From contig NZ_JYKO02000001.1 of the NCBI RefSeq assembly GCF_000949385.2, positions 1,698,620-1,762,619 on the forward strand: 64,000 nt of DNA, written 5' to 3'. This document shows, piece after piece, positions 59,301-64,000 of the stretch. Position 1 is the first letter of the stretch, and the number at the start of each line of letters is the position of its first letter. Position numbers and translations under genes: made by a program. The stretch comes from Pseudomonas sp. LFM046. GTDB lineage: Bacteria; Pseudomonadota; Gammaproteobacteria; Pseudomonadales; Pseudomonadaceae. Below the pieces are notes generated by a model that was given only the letters and a program-made list of their open reading frames with translations, had not been told where the DNA came from and made no database searches.

Positions 59301-60421
59301 AGCTGATCGGCCCCGGTGGGGTCCCGACCACCCGGGCACTGGTGGTGAACAGCGCAGACATCATCACCGCCAACAGCGTGGCGCTGGCCGCCTATGGCAT
59401 CACCCTGGACAACAATGACGGGGCCATCATCATCGAGGGCAACGACTTCAACGCCCCCGGAGAGAACTGGCAGATCTACGGCGCGCAGATTCTCACCAGC
59501 GTCGAGGGCATCACCACCTCCAGCGCCATCAACTTCAACTCGGGACTCGGTGAGAGTGGCGCCTCGGATGTTTCCAATGGCATCAGCTTCACGGCCGGTG
59601 AGACGGATAACGATGTCATCAAGGTGTCGGATATCGGTTTCATCACCACCGAGAGCAACACGGTGGACACCGATCTGGACTTCCAGGTAGGCGTTCGCGA
59701 TGCCGACGGCGATACGGCGCCGACCCAGGTGCTGCATGTGACGATGGAGGCGGGCAGCACCTTCATCGGCACCGCCACCGCCGACGTGATCCATGGCACC
59801 ACCGGCAATGACACCCTCCAGGGCAATGGAGGGAACGATGTGCTGGTGGGCGGATTGGGGAACGACACGCTGGATGGCGGCGCGGGCATCGACACCGCGT
59901 CCTACGAAGGGGCCACGGCGGGTGTCACGGTCAACCTCTCGCTGCTTGGCCAGCAGAACACCGTCGGCGCCGGTTTGGATACGTTGGTGAATATCGAGAA
60001 CCTGAAGGGTTCGGGGCTGGATGACACACTGATCGGCAACAGCAACGACAACCTGCTTGTGGGTAATGGCGGCTCTGACCACCTGACCGGCGGTGCCGGG
60101 GCGGACACCTTCAAGTGGCTGCTGGGCGACACGGGCACCACCACCATCACCGACTTCACGCCGGGTGTGGACAAGCTGGACCTGTCGCAGCTGCTGACCG
60201 GTGAACACAGCAATGCGGGCAGTCTGGACGATTTCCTGACGATGTCGTTCGGCACCAACACCACCATCACGGTGGACAGCAACTCGACCGCCAATCCGGG
60301 GGGAACCGGGCAGAGTGTCGTCCTGGAAGGGGTGAACCTGCAGGCCGCCTATTCGGCGCCGGACACGGCCTCGGTGATCACGCATATGCTCAATGACGGT
60401 ACTTTGAAAGTGGACGCCTAG
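50306..60421 (+). CDS. lapA: LapA-type giant biofilm adhesin (RTX, type I secreted)
   Basis: 3371 residues; it tethers cells to surfaces and is held in the outer membrane until LapG cuts it. The start ATG (MARSIGVVRQVVGEVFAVGA) has GGAGGAAGGATC upstream. Order: retention module at about 1-117; LapG site T118-A119-A120-G121 (GEATAAGPG); a glycine-rich linker (about 121-150); seven repeats of about 260 residues at about 180-2000 with VCBS-like GSND-PTV and DADGD calcium motifs; two and a half repeats of 237 residues to about 2595; a distal domain of unknown type at about 2747-3082; RTX nonapeptides at about 3175-3200 and 3253-3271; and a type I secretion C-terminus. No vWA or Calx-beta domain was seen. 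It is shorter than classic LapA but the layout is diagnostic. Confidence 0.95.
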   Translation: MARSIGVVRQVVGEVFAVGADGSRRMLTEGDRVFAGEQLVTGDNGAVAVALANGQELVLGRDSSVPLNTAMLAGDSGAAQSSADHAPAAPSQQDLTDVEKLQAAIQAGADPSQIGEATAAGPGAGGGAGGGNAGGGHSFVLLGETAGRVDPNIGFPTGPIGFVPEFPAPEVAAPAEEPAPINGVPLARDDAQTIQEGSDGIQGNVLDNDDGGPDVPTEFVSWQATGSTAGPNGSLLVTTPYGQVTLNPDGTYSFELANGTTAVEGLAEGERVDLNFGYTIRDGNGDQSSASLTITIIGQNDIPTIEVNFPDAEGGVVQVFERGLPDGSSAGDGSNVVHGTFKIADPDGLDTLKSLAVGGLGLQIDSAHPLASLIGRGFDAAFGRVQITGFDPDTGTFSFSYTLTRPITDLPAGAEADSFLLSLSDGLGLPVTTNIRIEIVDDVPQANPDSQSLTENGTPSTVSGNVLGNDVGGADQPKALTSWNGVADAAPGPNGSLLVNTAYGQVTLNADGSYSFTLANGSAAVEALDDGQVVTLQYAYTMHDADGDLSDSTLTITINGSNDVPTVTVSSPNGEGGLAQVFEKGLAPDGSSAGDGSTVATGTFSVGDADGLGDLKSLTVGSLTLNLAGGGAFADLVGQSFNTAHGTVAITGYSNGTYSFSYTLTEATTDGAGLETDGFQITVSDGTAPPVSGSVSIEIVDDVPQALADSQSVTEDVAPSTVSGNVLGNDVGGADQPAAFTSWNGVVGATPGPNGSLLVNTAYGQVTLNADGSYSFTLANGSAAVDALVDGQVVTLQYAYTMHDADSDPSNSALTITINGSNDVPTVTVSSPNGEGGLAQVFEKGLAPDGSSAGDGSTVTTGTFSVGDKDGLGDLKSLTVGSLTLNLAGGGAFADLVGQSFNTAHGTVAITGYSNGTYSFSYTLTGATTDGAGLETDGFQITVSDGLAPPVSASVSIEIVDDVPQAQADSQSVTEDVAPSTVSGNVLNNDVGGADQPKAFTSWNGVADATPGPNGSLLVNTAYGQVTLNADGSYSFTLANGSAAVDALNDGQVVTLQYAYTMHDADSDPSDSTLTITINGSNDTPTVTVSSPNGEGGLAQVFEKGLSPDGSSAGDGSTVTTGTFSVGDPDGLGDLKSLTVGSLTLNLAGGGAFADLVGQSFNTAHGTVAITGYSNGTYSFSYTLTEATTDGVGLETDGFQITVSDGLAPPVSASVSIEIVDDVPQANADSQSVTEDAAPSTVSGNVLNNDVGGADQPAAFSSWNGVVGATPGPNGSLLVNTAYGQVTLNANGSYSFTLANGSAAVDALDDGQVVTLQYAYTMHDADNDPSSSTLTITINGSNDVPTVTVSSPNGQGGLAQVFEKGLSPDGSSAGDGSTETTGTFSVGDKDGLDDLASLNVGSLTLNLAGGGAFADLVGQSFNTAHGTVAITGYSNGTYSFSYTLTEATTDGAGPETDGFQITVSDGTAPPVSASVSIEIVDDVPQAHSDSQSVTEDAVPSTVSGNVLDNDVGGADQPAAFSSWNGVAGAIPGPNGSLLVNTAYGQVTLNADGSYSFALDNSAAAVNALNEGQEVSLHYAYTMHDADNDPSSSTLTITIIGSNDGPTVEASFPDAEGGLAKVYEKGLEPDGSSAGDGSTVVHGIFTVADSDGLNDLTSISFDGLSFDLTSRSLNSLVGEIFTTDHGTVEITSYNGSGTFGFSYTLTEATTDGAGLETDGFQITVSDGTGSDSVNVSIEIIDDLPQAQADSRSLTEDGSPSSVNGNVLGNDVSGADLPKAFTSWNGVADATPGPNGSLLVNTPYGQVTLGANGSYSFTLANGASAVQSLDDGQVVTLQYAYTMHDGDNDPSDSTLTITINGSNDGPSVTVSSPDAEGDRALVYEKGLPNGSSAGDGSNVVSGSFTVADADGLDDLVSLKVGSLATVDLTTSGFASLVGETFNTAHGTVEITGYNNGTYSFSYTLTGATTDGAGPETDGFQITVSDGTAPPVSGSVSIEIVDDVPQAKADTASVTEGTSVNGNVVTGVGAGSVADVFGADNAPPASIGVVGVRVGGNTATPASGNVGVAINTALGTLTLHADGSYTYVSNDDSVTQGAVDTFTYTIRDADGDLSTTTLTINVANVTVTGSVEAGSDQGVREAALSFGSDPGSNDEIAEGNLQGNGGSGPYSFSLANGAGQYGTLTVDSDGHYQYTLTSAPKVNPGDNGNNLQFTETFTFQVTDANGNTGTGTLTVDITDDVPEARADTASVTEGTSVNGNVVTGAGAGSVADVFGADGRPTPTTGVVGVRVGGNTATPASGNVGVAINTALGTLTLHADGSYTYVSNDDSVTQGAVDTFTYTIRDADGDLSTTTLTINVANVTVTGSVQAGSDQGVREAALSFGSDPGSNDEIAQGNLQGNGGSGPYSFSLANGAGQYGTLTVDSNGHYQYTLTSAPKVNPGNNGNNVQFTETFTFQVTDANGNTGTGTLTVDITDDVPEAHADTALVVEGASVNGNVVTGAGAGSVADVFGADGPTTPTTGVVGVRVGGDTSTPVLSGVGVAISTALGTLTLHADGSYTYASNGASVTQDAVDTFTYTIRDADGDFSTTTLTISIEDSSPVIGSVDEDELPGGITDGDAQTTVVSGSLGELLVGTPAAPQFGIAATPLAMPALTSDGVTVTYTREGDTLVAKAGSDTVFTLKVESNGNYTFTLLGPLDHPAGVGNDEQLLTLNLTGALQASNGSGNLPLAGDLLIQVEDDVPAIVAASNLVYSNGANPGGGTGIFLYSTGADTRGSGPYSASDSDFTPIGLSGSVGGNAISASSVIWVSESATTATFDITFSYAPNPANPNTLAEANGTLVFDKVNGTYSVSLDQPIQSFTIFQTSNSISITGYEANGTVPDSSQPDVSVVKLDNDFFVQYTSSAEPGGGTGNNNLRAGNVDPTEFSDGELFSQSPSWVSVSNTANGVGGDTIGKGEVLDLNFYTSDPKGALGVTPDARAAGMFLKFDNIGNTEDIVVVLKLIGPGGVPTTRALVVNSADIITANSVALAAYGITLDNNDGAIIIEGNDFNAPGENWQIYGAQILTSVEGITTSSAINFNSGLGESGASDVSNGISFTAGETDNDVIKVSDIGFITTESNTVDTDLDFQVGVRDADGDTAPTQVLHVTMEAGSTFIGTATADVIHGTTGNDTLQGNGGNDVLVGGLGNDTLDGGAGIDTASYEGATAGVTVNLSLLGQQNTVGAGLDTLVNIENLKGSGLDDTLIGNSNDNLLVGNGGSDHLTGGAGADTFKWLLGDTGTTTITDFTPGVDKLDLSQLLTGEHSNAGSLDDFLTMSFGTNTTITVDSNSTANPGGTGQSVVLEGVNLQAAYSAPDTASVITHMLNDGTLKVDA
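50847..56302 (+). repeat. 780-bp tandem repeat array inside lapA (seven copies)
   Basis: Copies begin near 50847, 51629, 52409, 53189, 53969, 54749 and 55526, judged from the recurring GTGCCGCAG at 51632, 52412, 53192, 53972 and 54752 (period 780; then 777). The central copies (52.4-54.7 kb) are almost identical at the DNA level, while the first, sixth and seventh differ more. This is the pattern expected of unequal recombination, with copy number likely to vary between strains. Confidence 0.9.
56303..58090 (+). repeat. 711-bp tandem repeats inside lapA (two and a half copies)
   Basis: Units start near 56303 and 57014; a third begins near 57725 and stops about halfway. The marker GCCGACACC occurs at 56321 and 57032, and its variant GCCGATACT at 57743. 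They encode 237-residue repeats with DADGD and TFTYTIRD motifs, a different type from the 260-residue array before it. Confidence 0.85.
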
Positions 60422-60436
60422 CGAAAGCTGCGAGAC

Positions 60437-60462
60437 GGCCCGCTCCTCCTTGGGAGCGGGCC
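60437..60462 (+). terminator. Hairpin after lapA
   Basis: GGCCCGCTCC-TCCTTG-GGAGCGGGCC, a 10-bp stem 16 bp after the lapA stop, with no T-run. It is probably a transcript-end or mRNA-protecting hairpin before the small gene at 60496. Confidence 0.55.
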
Positions 60463-60495
60463 TGGCGCCAGATAGGAGAGGGGAGGGAGGGAACC

Positions 60496-60834
60496 ATGGT
60501 TTATGTGCAACGCGACGAGAAAGGCAGGGTTCTGCGGGTGGAGCACGAACCCTTCGAGAGCATGACCCAGAGCATGTCTTCCAACGACCCGGAGGTGCGG
60601 ACCTGGTTTGCCAGCCGCAGCCTCCATGACCACCTGATGTCGTTGCAGCATTCAGACCTGGAGCTGATTCGAGTGATCGAGGATCTGGTTCAGGTGCTGG
60701 TGAGCAAGGGGGTGATGAACTACACCGACCTGCCGGGTGCCGCCCGCAACAAGCTTCAGCACCGTGCCGTCACCCGCGCCAAGGTGGGTGACCTGGATGG
60801 CCTGGTCACGGATGAGTCGCGGCTGCCGTACTGA
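60496..60834 (+). CDS. Small conserved protein between lapA and lapD
   Basis: 112 residues, acidic, soluble, no signal peptide. It contains SDLELIRVIEDLVQVLVSKGVMNYTDLPGAARNKLQHR, a pattern I know from short pseudomonad proteins that databases often mislabel as tryptophan synthase beta-like. GAGGGAGG ribosome site. It follows lapA by 74 bp and is convergent with lapD. It has no known role in the Lap system; the position between adhesin and protease genes may be coincidental. Confidence 0.75.
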   Translation: MVYVQRDEKGRVLRVEHEPFESMTQSMSSNDPEVRTWFASRSLHDHLMSLQHSDLELIRVIEDLVQVLVSKGVMNYTDLPGAARNKLQHRAVTRAKVGDLDGLVTDESRLPY

Positions 60835-60997
60835 ATCTGTTCGCTTCGCTCCGGCATGAGCGTGGCCGTGCCGGTCAATGTCCTGCCGGGGATGCGTTCC
60901 TGGCGGGGGAGGCCCAACGATTCCCCGTGCGTTGTCAGGCCTCGCAGGCTCTAACCCGACCGGGACGGCTCGCCTCCAGGCGCTCCGCAGGTCTCCA

Positions 60998-62947
60998 TCA
61001 CTCGCCACTCCACGGCGCCGGTGCTCCGATCAGGCGGCCCATCGCGCCTTTGATTCCCAGCTCTCGCAGCACATCCAGTTCTCCCTGGGTCTCCACCATT
61101 TCGGCGATCAGGGGCAGGTCGATGCTGTTGGTGGCGCGGAACAGGGCTTCGATGAACAGGCGCTTGTCACTCTCCTGGTCGATGGCGCGGATATAGGTGG
61201 CGTCGATCTTCAGGTAAGCCAGGCCCAGGTGGGCGAGGTTGCCGATCAGGCTGAAGCGTCCACCGAAGTGCTGCAGGCCGAGGCTGTAGCCGGTTTCACG
61301 GATGGCCTGGCAGACCTGCCCCAGTTCAGCAGCCGGCGGCAGGTGGCGTTCGTCCAGTTCCAGGGTGAGCAAGGGTGCCTGCTGCGGATGGGATTTGAGC
61401 AGGGCCAGCAGGCGTTCGCGGTTGCTGGTTTCGCGCAGGCTGGCGGCCGACAGGCTGAGGGCGATGGGCGCAGGGTGCTGTTCCAGGTGCGCCAGGCAGT
61501 GTTCGAGCATGGCCAGGTCAAAGCGCGGGCCCCAGCCCAGGCGTTCGATCCAGGGCAGGAAGCGACCGGCGGCCACGGCTTCGCCCTGGGGATCGAGCAG
61601 GCGAGCCAGTACCTTCTGGTGCAGGGCTTCGGCGGGGTTGGTGCACAGGCCCACCGGCTGGAAATACAGGCGCAGCTTGCCCTTGTTCAGCGCGTCGTCG
61701 ATCCAGTCGCGCCAGTCGTGCAGGCTCTGGCCCGGCGCCGCGTCGTAGTCGTCCAGGCGCAGCCACGGCTGATCGGGGTTCTGCGAAGCCTGGGCCAGGG
61801 CCTGGTCCGCCCGGCTCATCACCTGCTGGGCCGCCTCTCCGGGGCGGTAGGCGGAGATGCCGAGGAAGCCAACCGGGCTGCGGTCGCTGGCTCCGGTGCT
61901 GTAGAGGTTTTCCAGCTGGTCGGAGAGTTCCCGGGCCAGTTGCTCGGCGTCGTCGCCGGTCAGGCCGGGGGTGAGCAGCGAGAATTCGCCACCGCGGCTG
62001 CGGGAGGCCAGCCAGTCGGCGGTGCCGCGTTGATGCATCAGGCCGCCGAGGATTTCGCCGACGTCGCGGATCAGGGCGTCGGTGCGCTGGCCGCCGAGGC
62101 GTTGGTTGAGGCCGCCGAGGTCATTGACCCGCAGGAGGAGGAGGTAGCCAGCGGCGTTCTGCTCGTTGGGCACCAGCTGGTTGGCCAGGCGGATATCGAA
62201 TTGCCGGCGGTTGGCGAGGCCGGTGAGGCTGTCCTGGTAGGCCTCCTCCCGCAGGCGTTCGCTGCGTGCGGCTTCTTCGGCGAAGAGGTTGCGCAGCTTG
62301 TCCACCATCTGGTTCATGGCCAGCACCACGCGGCGCAGCTCGGGTGTGCGCGGCACCTTGGGCAGGGCGAGGAATTCCCGCCGGCTGATGGCTTCCGCCT
62401 GTTGCACCATGTTGTCCAGCGGGCGCAGCTGGGTGCGCAGCAGCCAGGCGCCCACCAGGGCGCTGATGACCCCGCAAAGCATCAGCCAGGCGAGGCTGCC
62501 GATGGCGCTGTCCCACAGCTTGGCGAGGGCGAACTGGGGATGGCTGAACACTTCCACCCGCGCGGCCTGTTGCCAGCCGCGCATGATCAGGGCATCCCCG
62601 CCCTGGGGGCGCAGGTTCACGAGGTGGGCGAACCAGGCCGGCACGTTCTCGGTGCTGGCGGTGGTGCGACGCTCGGCGATCAGGCTGCCATCGGGAATGC
62701 TTACCACGCGGATACTGGCGAAGTAGCCACTGTCGAAGATGGAGCTGACCATCAGCTCGATCATCGCCGGGTCGTCCACGTGCGGCGTCATCGACAGGCC
62801 GAGGGCGGTGGCGGCGTCCTGGGCATGGGAGCGCAGCTGGCTGAGCAACTGCTCGCGTGAGCTTTCCACCCCCGCGAGGAAGCTGCCGGCAAAGGCCAGT
62901 GCGAGCAACAGGCAGATGGCCAGGAACAGTTGCTTGAGTAACGACAT
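60998..62947 (-). CDS. lapD: LapD-type c-di-GMP receptor controlling LapG
   Basis: Inner-membrane receptor that holds LapG inactive when c-di-GMP is bound and releases it when levels fall. 649 residues: helix 1 at about 6-26, a periplasmic output domain with the LapG-contact residue W125 in RGWQQ, helix 2 at about 152-170, HAMP at about 170-225, and degenerate cyclase and phosphodiesterase domains. The GGDEF site is RGGEF (318-322) and the EAL site KVLAR (445-449), so both are enzymatically inactive but able to bind ligand, exactly as in characterised LapD. Downstream of lapG by 3 bp in the same transcript. Confidence 0.93.
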   Translation of the reverse strand: MSLLKQLFLAICLLLALAFAGSFLAGVESSREQLLSQLRSHAQDAATALGLSMTPHVDDPAMIELMVSSIFDSGYFASIRVVSIPDGSLIAERRTTASTENVPAWFAHLVNLRPQGGDALIMRGWQQAARVEVFSHPQFALAKLWDSAIGSLAWLMLCGVISALVGAWLLRTQLRPLDNMVQQAEAISRREFLALPKVPRTPELRRVVLAMNQMVDKLRNLFAEEAARSERLREEAYQDSLTGLANRRQFDIRLANQLVPNEQNAAGYLLLLRVNDLGGLNQRLGGQRTDALIRDVGEILGGLMHQRGTADWLASRSRGGEFSLLTPGLTGDDAEQLARELSDQLENLYSTGASDRSPVGFLGISAYRPGEAAQQVMSRADQALAQASQNPDQPWLRLDDYDAAPGQSLHDWRDWIDDALNKGKLRLYFQPVGLCTNPAEALHQKVLARLLDPQGEAVAAGRFLPWIERLGWGPRFDLAMLEHCLAHLEQHPAPIALSLSAASLRETSNRERLLALLKSHPQQAPLLTLELDERHLPPAAELGQVCQAIRETGYSLGLQHFGGRFSLIGNLAHLGLAYLKIDATYIRAIDQESDKRLFIEALFRATNSIDLPLIAEMVETQGELDVLRELGIKGAMGRLIGAPAPWSGE

Positions 62948-62950
62948 GGG

Positions 62951-63646
62951 CTAACCCTCTCCAATGGCGAAGCCTTCGGCTCTCATCTTTTTCAGCAGGT
63001 CCTGCCAGCGCGACAGTTTCTTGGTGTCACCCGCCCGCTTGCTGCCGGTATAGAGCCCCTCGGCGTTGAAGGCGTAAACCGGCAGCAGGTCGGTGCGCTG
63101 GGAGGCGGGGCGGATTTCGCCGATCAGGTTGTCCAGCACCAGGGGATCGGCGGTGGGGCTCTTGTAGTAGGTGAGCACCATGTGGGCCTGGTTCTGGCGC
63201 AGGGCCTTGACGTAGGTGATGCGCAGCTTTTCGGCGGGAATGCCGAGGCGGCGCAGGGTGAAGTATTTGGCGATGGCGTAGTCTTCGCAGTCACCCGCCC
63301 CCTTGATCAGCGCTTCCACCGGGGTGGCCCAGTAGTCGTTATCGCGCCAGGTGCGGATGTCGTCGGTAAAGCGGATCTGGCGATTGAAGAAGCGGTTCAC
63401 CGCGCTCAGCTTCTCGGCTTCGGGGAGTTCGATGCTGGCCTGGATCAGTTCGCTCCAGGCGAGGATGCGCGCCTTGGCGGGGCCCAGGTTGCCGTAGCGC
63501 TGCTCGGCATTCTGGATGATCAGGTCGAAGTCCCAGTTGGCCAGGACACTGGCGAGGCACAGCAGCAGGCCGACGAGCAGGCAGCCGCCTCGCCAAGCCA
63601 GCCACGAGGGGCGTCGCAGTCCCTTTGCCAACCTCCCTTGCCCCAT
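62951..63646 (-). CDS. lapG: LapG-type periplasmic cysteine protease
   Basis: Transglutaminase-like calcium-dependent protease that cleaves LapA at its TAAG site and frees the biofilm. 231 residues with an N-terminal membrane/signal segment at about 19-38. The catalytic triad is C120 (GAGDCEDYAIAKY), H155 (QNQAHMVLTY) and D172 (LVLDNLIG). ATG 63646 was chosen because GGAGAGAAGG lies just upstream; a TTG six codons earlier would fall ahead of it. It forms an operon with lapD, which starts 3 bp after the lapG stop. Confidence 0.93.
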   Translation of the reverse strand: MGQGRLAKGLRRPSWLAWRGGCLLVGLLLCLASVLANWDFDLIIQNAEQRYGNLGPAKARILAWSELIQASIELPEAEKLSAVNRFFNRQIRFTDDIRTWRDNDYWATPVEALIKGAGDCEDYAIAKYFTLRRLGIPAEKLRITYVKALRQNQAHMVLTYYKSPTADPLVLDNLIGEIRPASQRTDLLPVYAFNAEGLYTGSKRAGDTKKLSRWQDLLKKMRAEGFAIGEG

Positions 63647-63718
63647 CAGCCTTCTCTCCCCCAAGGATGCACAGAGTCTAGGCAGGACTTGGCGGATTTG
63701 CCGGGGGTTTTCCCGGTT

Positions 63719-64000
63719 TCAGTGGGTGCGCAGGGTCTTCTGGCGAAGGATGTAGATGCTGACCAGCACGGCACTGGTGAGCATGAAGCCGCGCGCCCAG
63801 GGTAGGGGCACGAGGAAGCAGGAGAGGGTGATGCTGGCCCACATCAGCACCAGGGCGTACACCTTGCCCTTGAGCGGGATGCCCTGGCCTTCCAGGTAGT
63901 CGCGGATCCAGGGGCCGAGCCTGGGGTGCTCCACCAGCCAGACATAGAAACGTCGCGAGCTGCGCACGAAGCAGGCCGCGGCGAGCAGCAGGAAGGGCGT
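63719..64000 (-). CDS. DUF454 (YbaN-like) membrane protein, 5' end beyond window
   Basis: The visible 93 residues include LLLAAACFVRSSRRFYVWL, HPRLGPWIRDYLEGQGIPLKGK and two hydrophobic segments, the C-terminal part of the DUF454/YbaN inner-membrane family (small proteins of unknown function). The reading frame stays open through the right edge, so the true start lies outside. Not part of the Lap operon by spacing (72 bp from lapG). Confidence 0.85.
   Translation of the reverse strand, partial: TPFLLLAAACFVRSSRRFYVWLVEHPRLGPWIRDYLEGQGIPLKGKVYALVLMWASITLSCFLVPLPWARGFMLTSAVLVSIYILRQKTLRTH

Noticed and set aside
57506-60385. 959-residue open frame on the minus strand across the lapA 3' end
   Set aside because: Antisense shadow of lapA with no recognisable domain or ribosome site.

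Overview
The window reads as chromosomal DNA of a Pseudomonas close to, but not identical with, P. aeruginosa (P. resinovorans/otitidis-like or Metapseudomonas). The evidence is GC-rich coding with GC-ending codons, a CysK that keeps the gammaproteobacterial SVKCRIG lysine motif, an aceK gene, a Lap-type adhesin with LapD/LapG, and a gene order around 15.5-44.5 kb that, from memory, follows the PAO1 aphA - PA1414/SicX - gbuA/gbuR - DTW-protein stretch. No rRNA, tRNA, CRISPR, prophage or insertion sequence was recognised.

Layout. 0-4 kb: a truncated MoxR ATPase divergent from cysK, then an orphan PotF-like polyamine-binding protein and a drug/metabolite exporter. 4.3-11.7 kb: a three-gene module (TorF-type outer-membrane protein, exported amidohydrolase, divergent LysR regulator) present twice in direct tandem. 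11.8-14.6 kb: aceK (isocitrate dehydrogenase kinase/phosphatase) with an AraC-family regulator. 14.6-17.6 kb: a small conserved protein with a possible structured leader, then an acetylpolyamine amidohydrolase translationally coupled to a second PotF-like binding protein. 17.7-29.6 kb: a catabolic island with a LysR regulator, GNAT acetyltransferase, gamma-glutamyl-aminobutyraldehyde-type dehydrogenase, orphan PotD-like binding protein, SsuABC/TauABC-type ABC importer, class III aminotransferase, NCS1 permease and a second histone-deacetylase-family amidohydrolase. Three copies of one AT-rich sequence lie near the LysR gene, before the dehydrogenase and before the aminotransferase. The likely theme is uptake, deacetylation, transamination and oxidation of N-acylated amines or polyamines.

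29.7-33.4 kb: a YbfB-type MFS transporter divergent from its own LysR gene, a PA1414-family small protein behind a candidate Anr-dependent promoter (SicX-like RNA locus), and a metallo-beta-lactamase-fold hydrolase. 33.4-42.1 kb: an apparent eight-gene minus-strand operon headed by guanidinobutyrase (gbuA), with an NTF2-like protein, an NCS1 permease, a polar amino-acid-type ABC importer, a class II aldolase-family protein and a sodium:solute symporter, controlled by divergent gbuR. 42.2-44.6 kb: an Aer-type energy-taxis receptor and a DTW-domain tRNA-modifying enzyme, followed by a 136-bp tandem repeat.

44.9-63.6 kb: a complete Lap biofilm system. The type I secretion genes lapE-lapB-lapC (minus) diverge from a 3371-residue LapA-type adhesin (plus). 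The adhesin has the retention module, a TAAG LapG cleavage site, seven 260-residue and about two and a half 237-residue tandem repeats, an unclassified distal domain, RTX repeats and a type I secretion tail. Then come a small unknown protein and the c-di-GMP receptor/protease pair lapD/lapG. A near-consensus FleQ box lies in the lapE-lapA intergenic region. The window ends inside a DUF454 membrane protein. Several families of palindromic intergenic repeats are scattered between genes.
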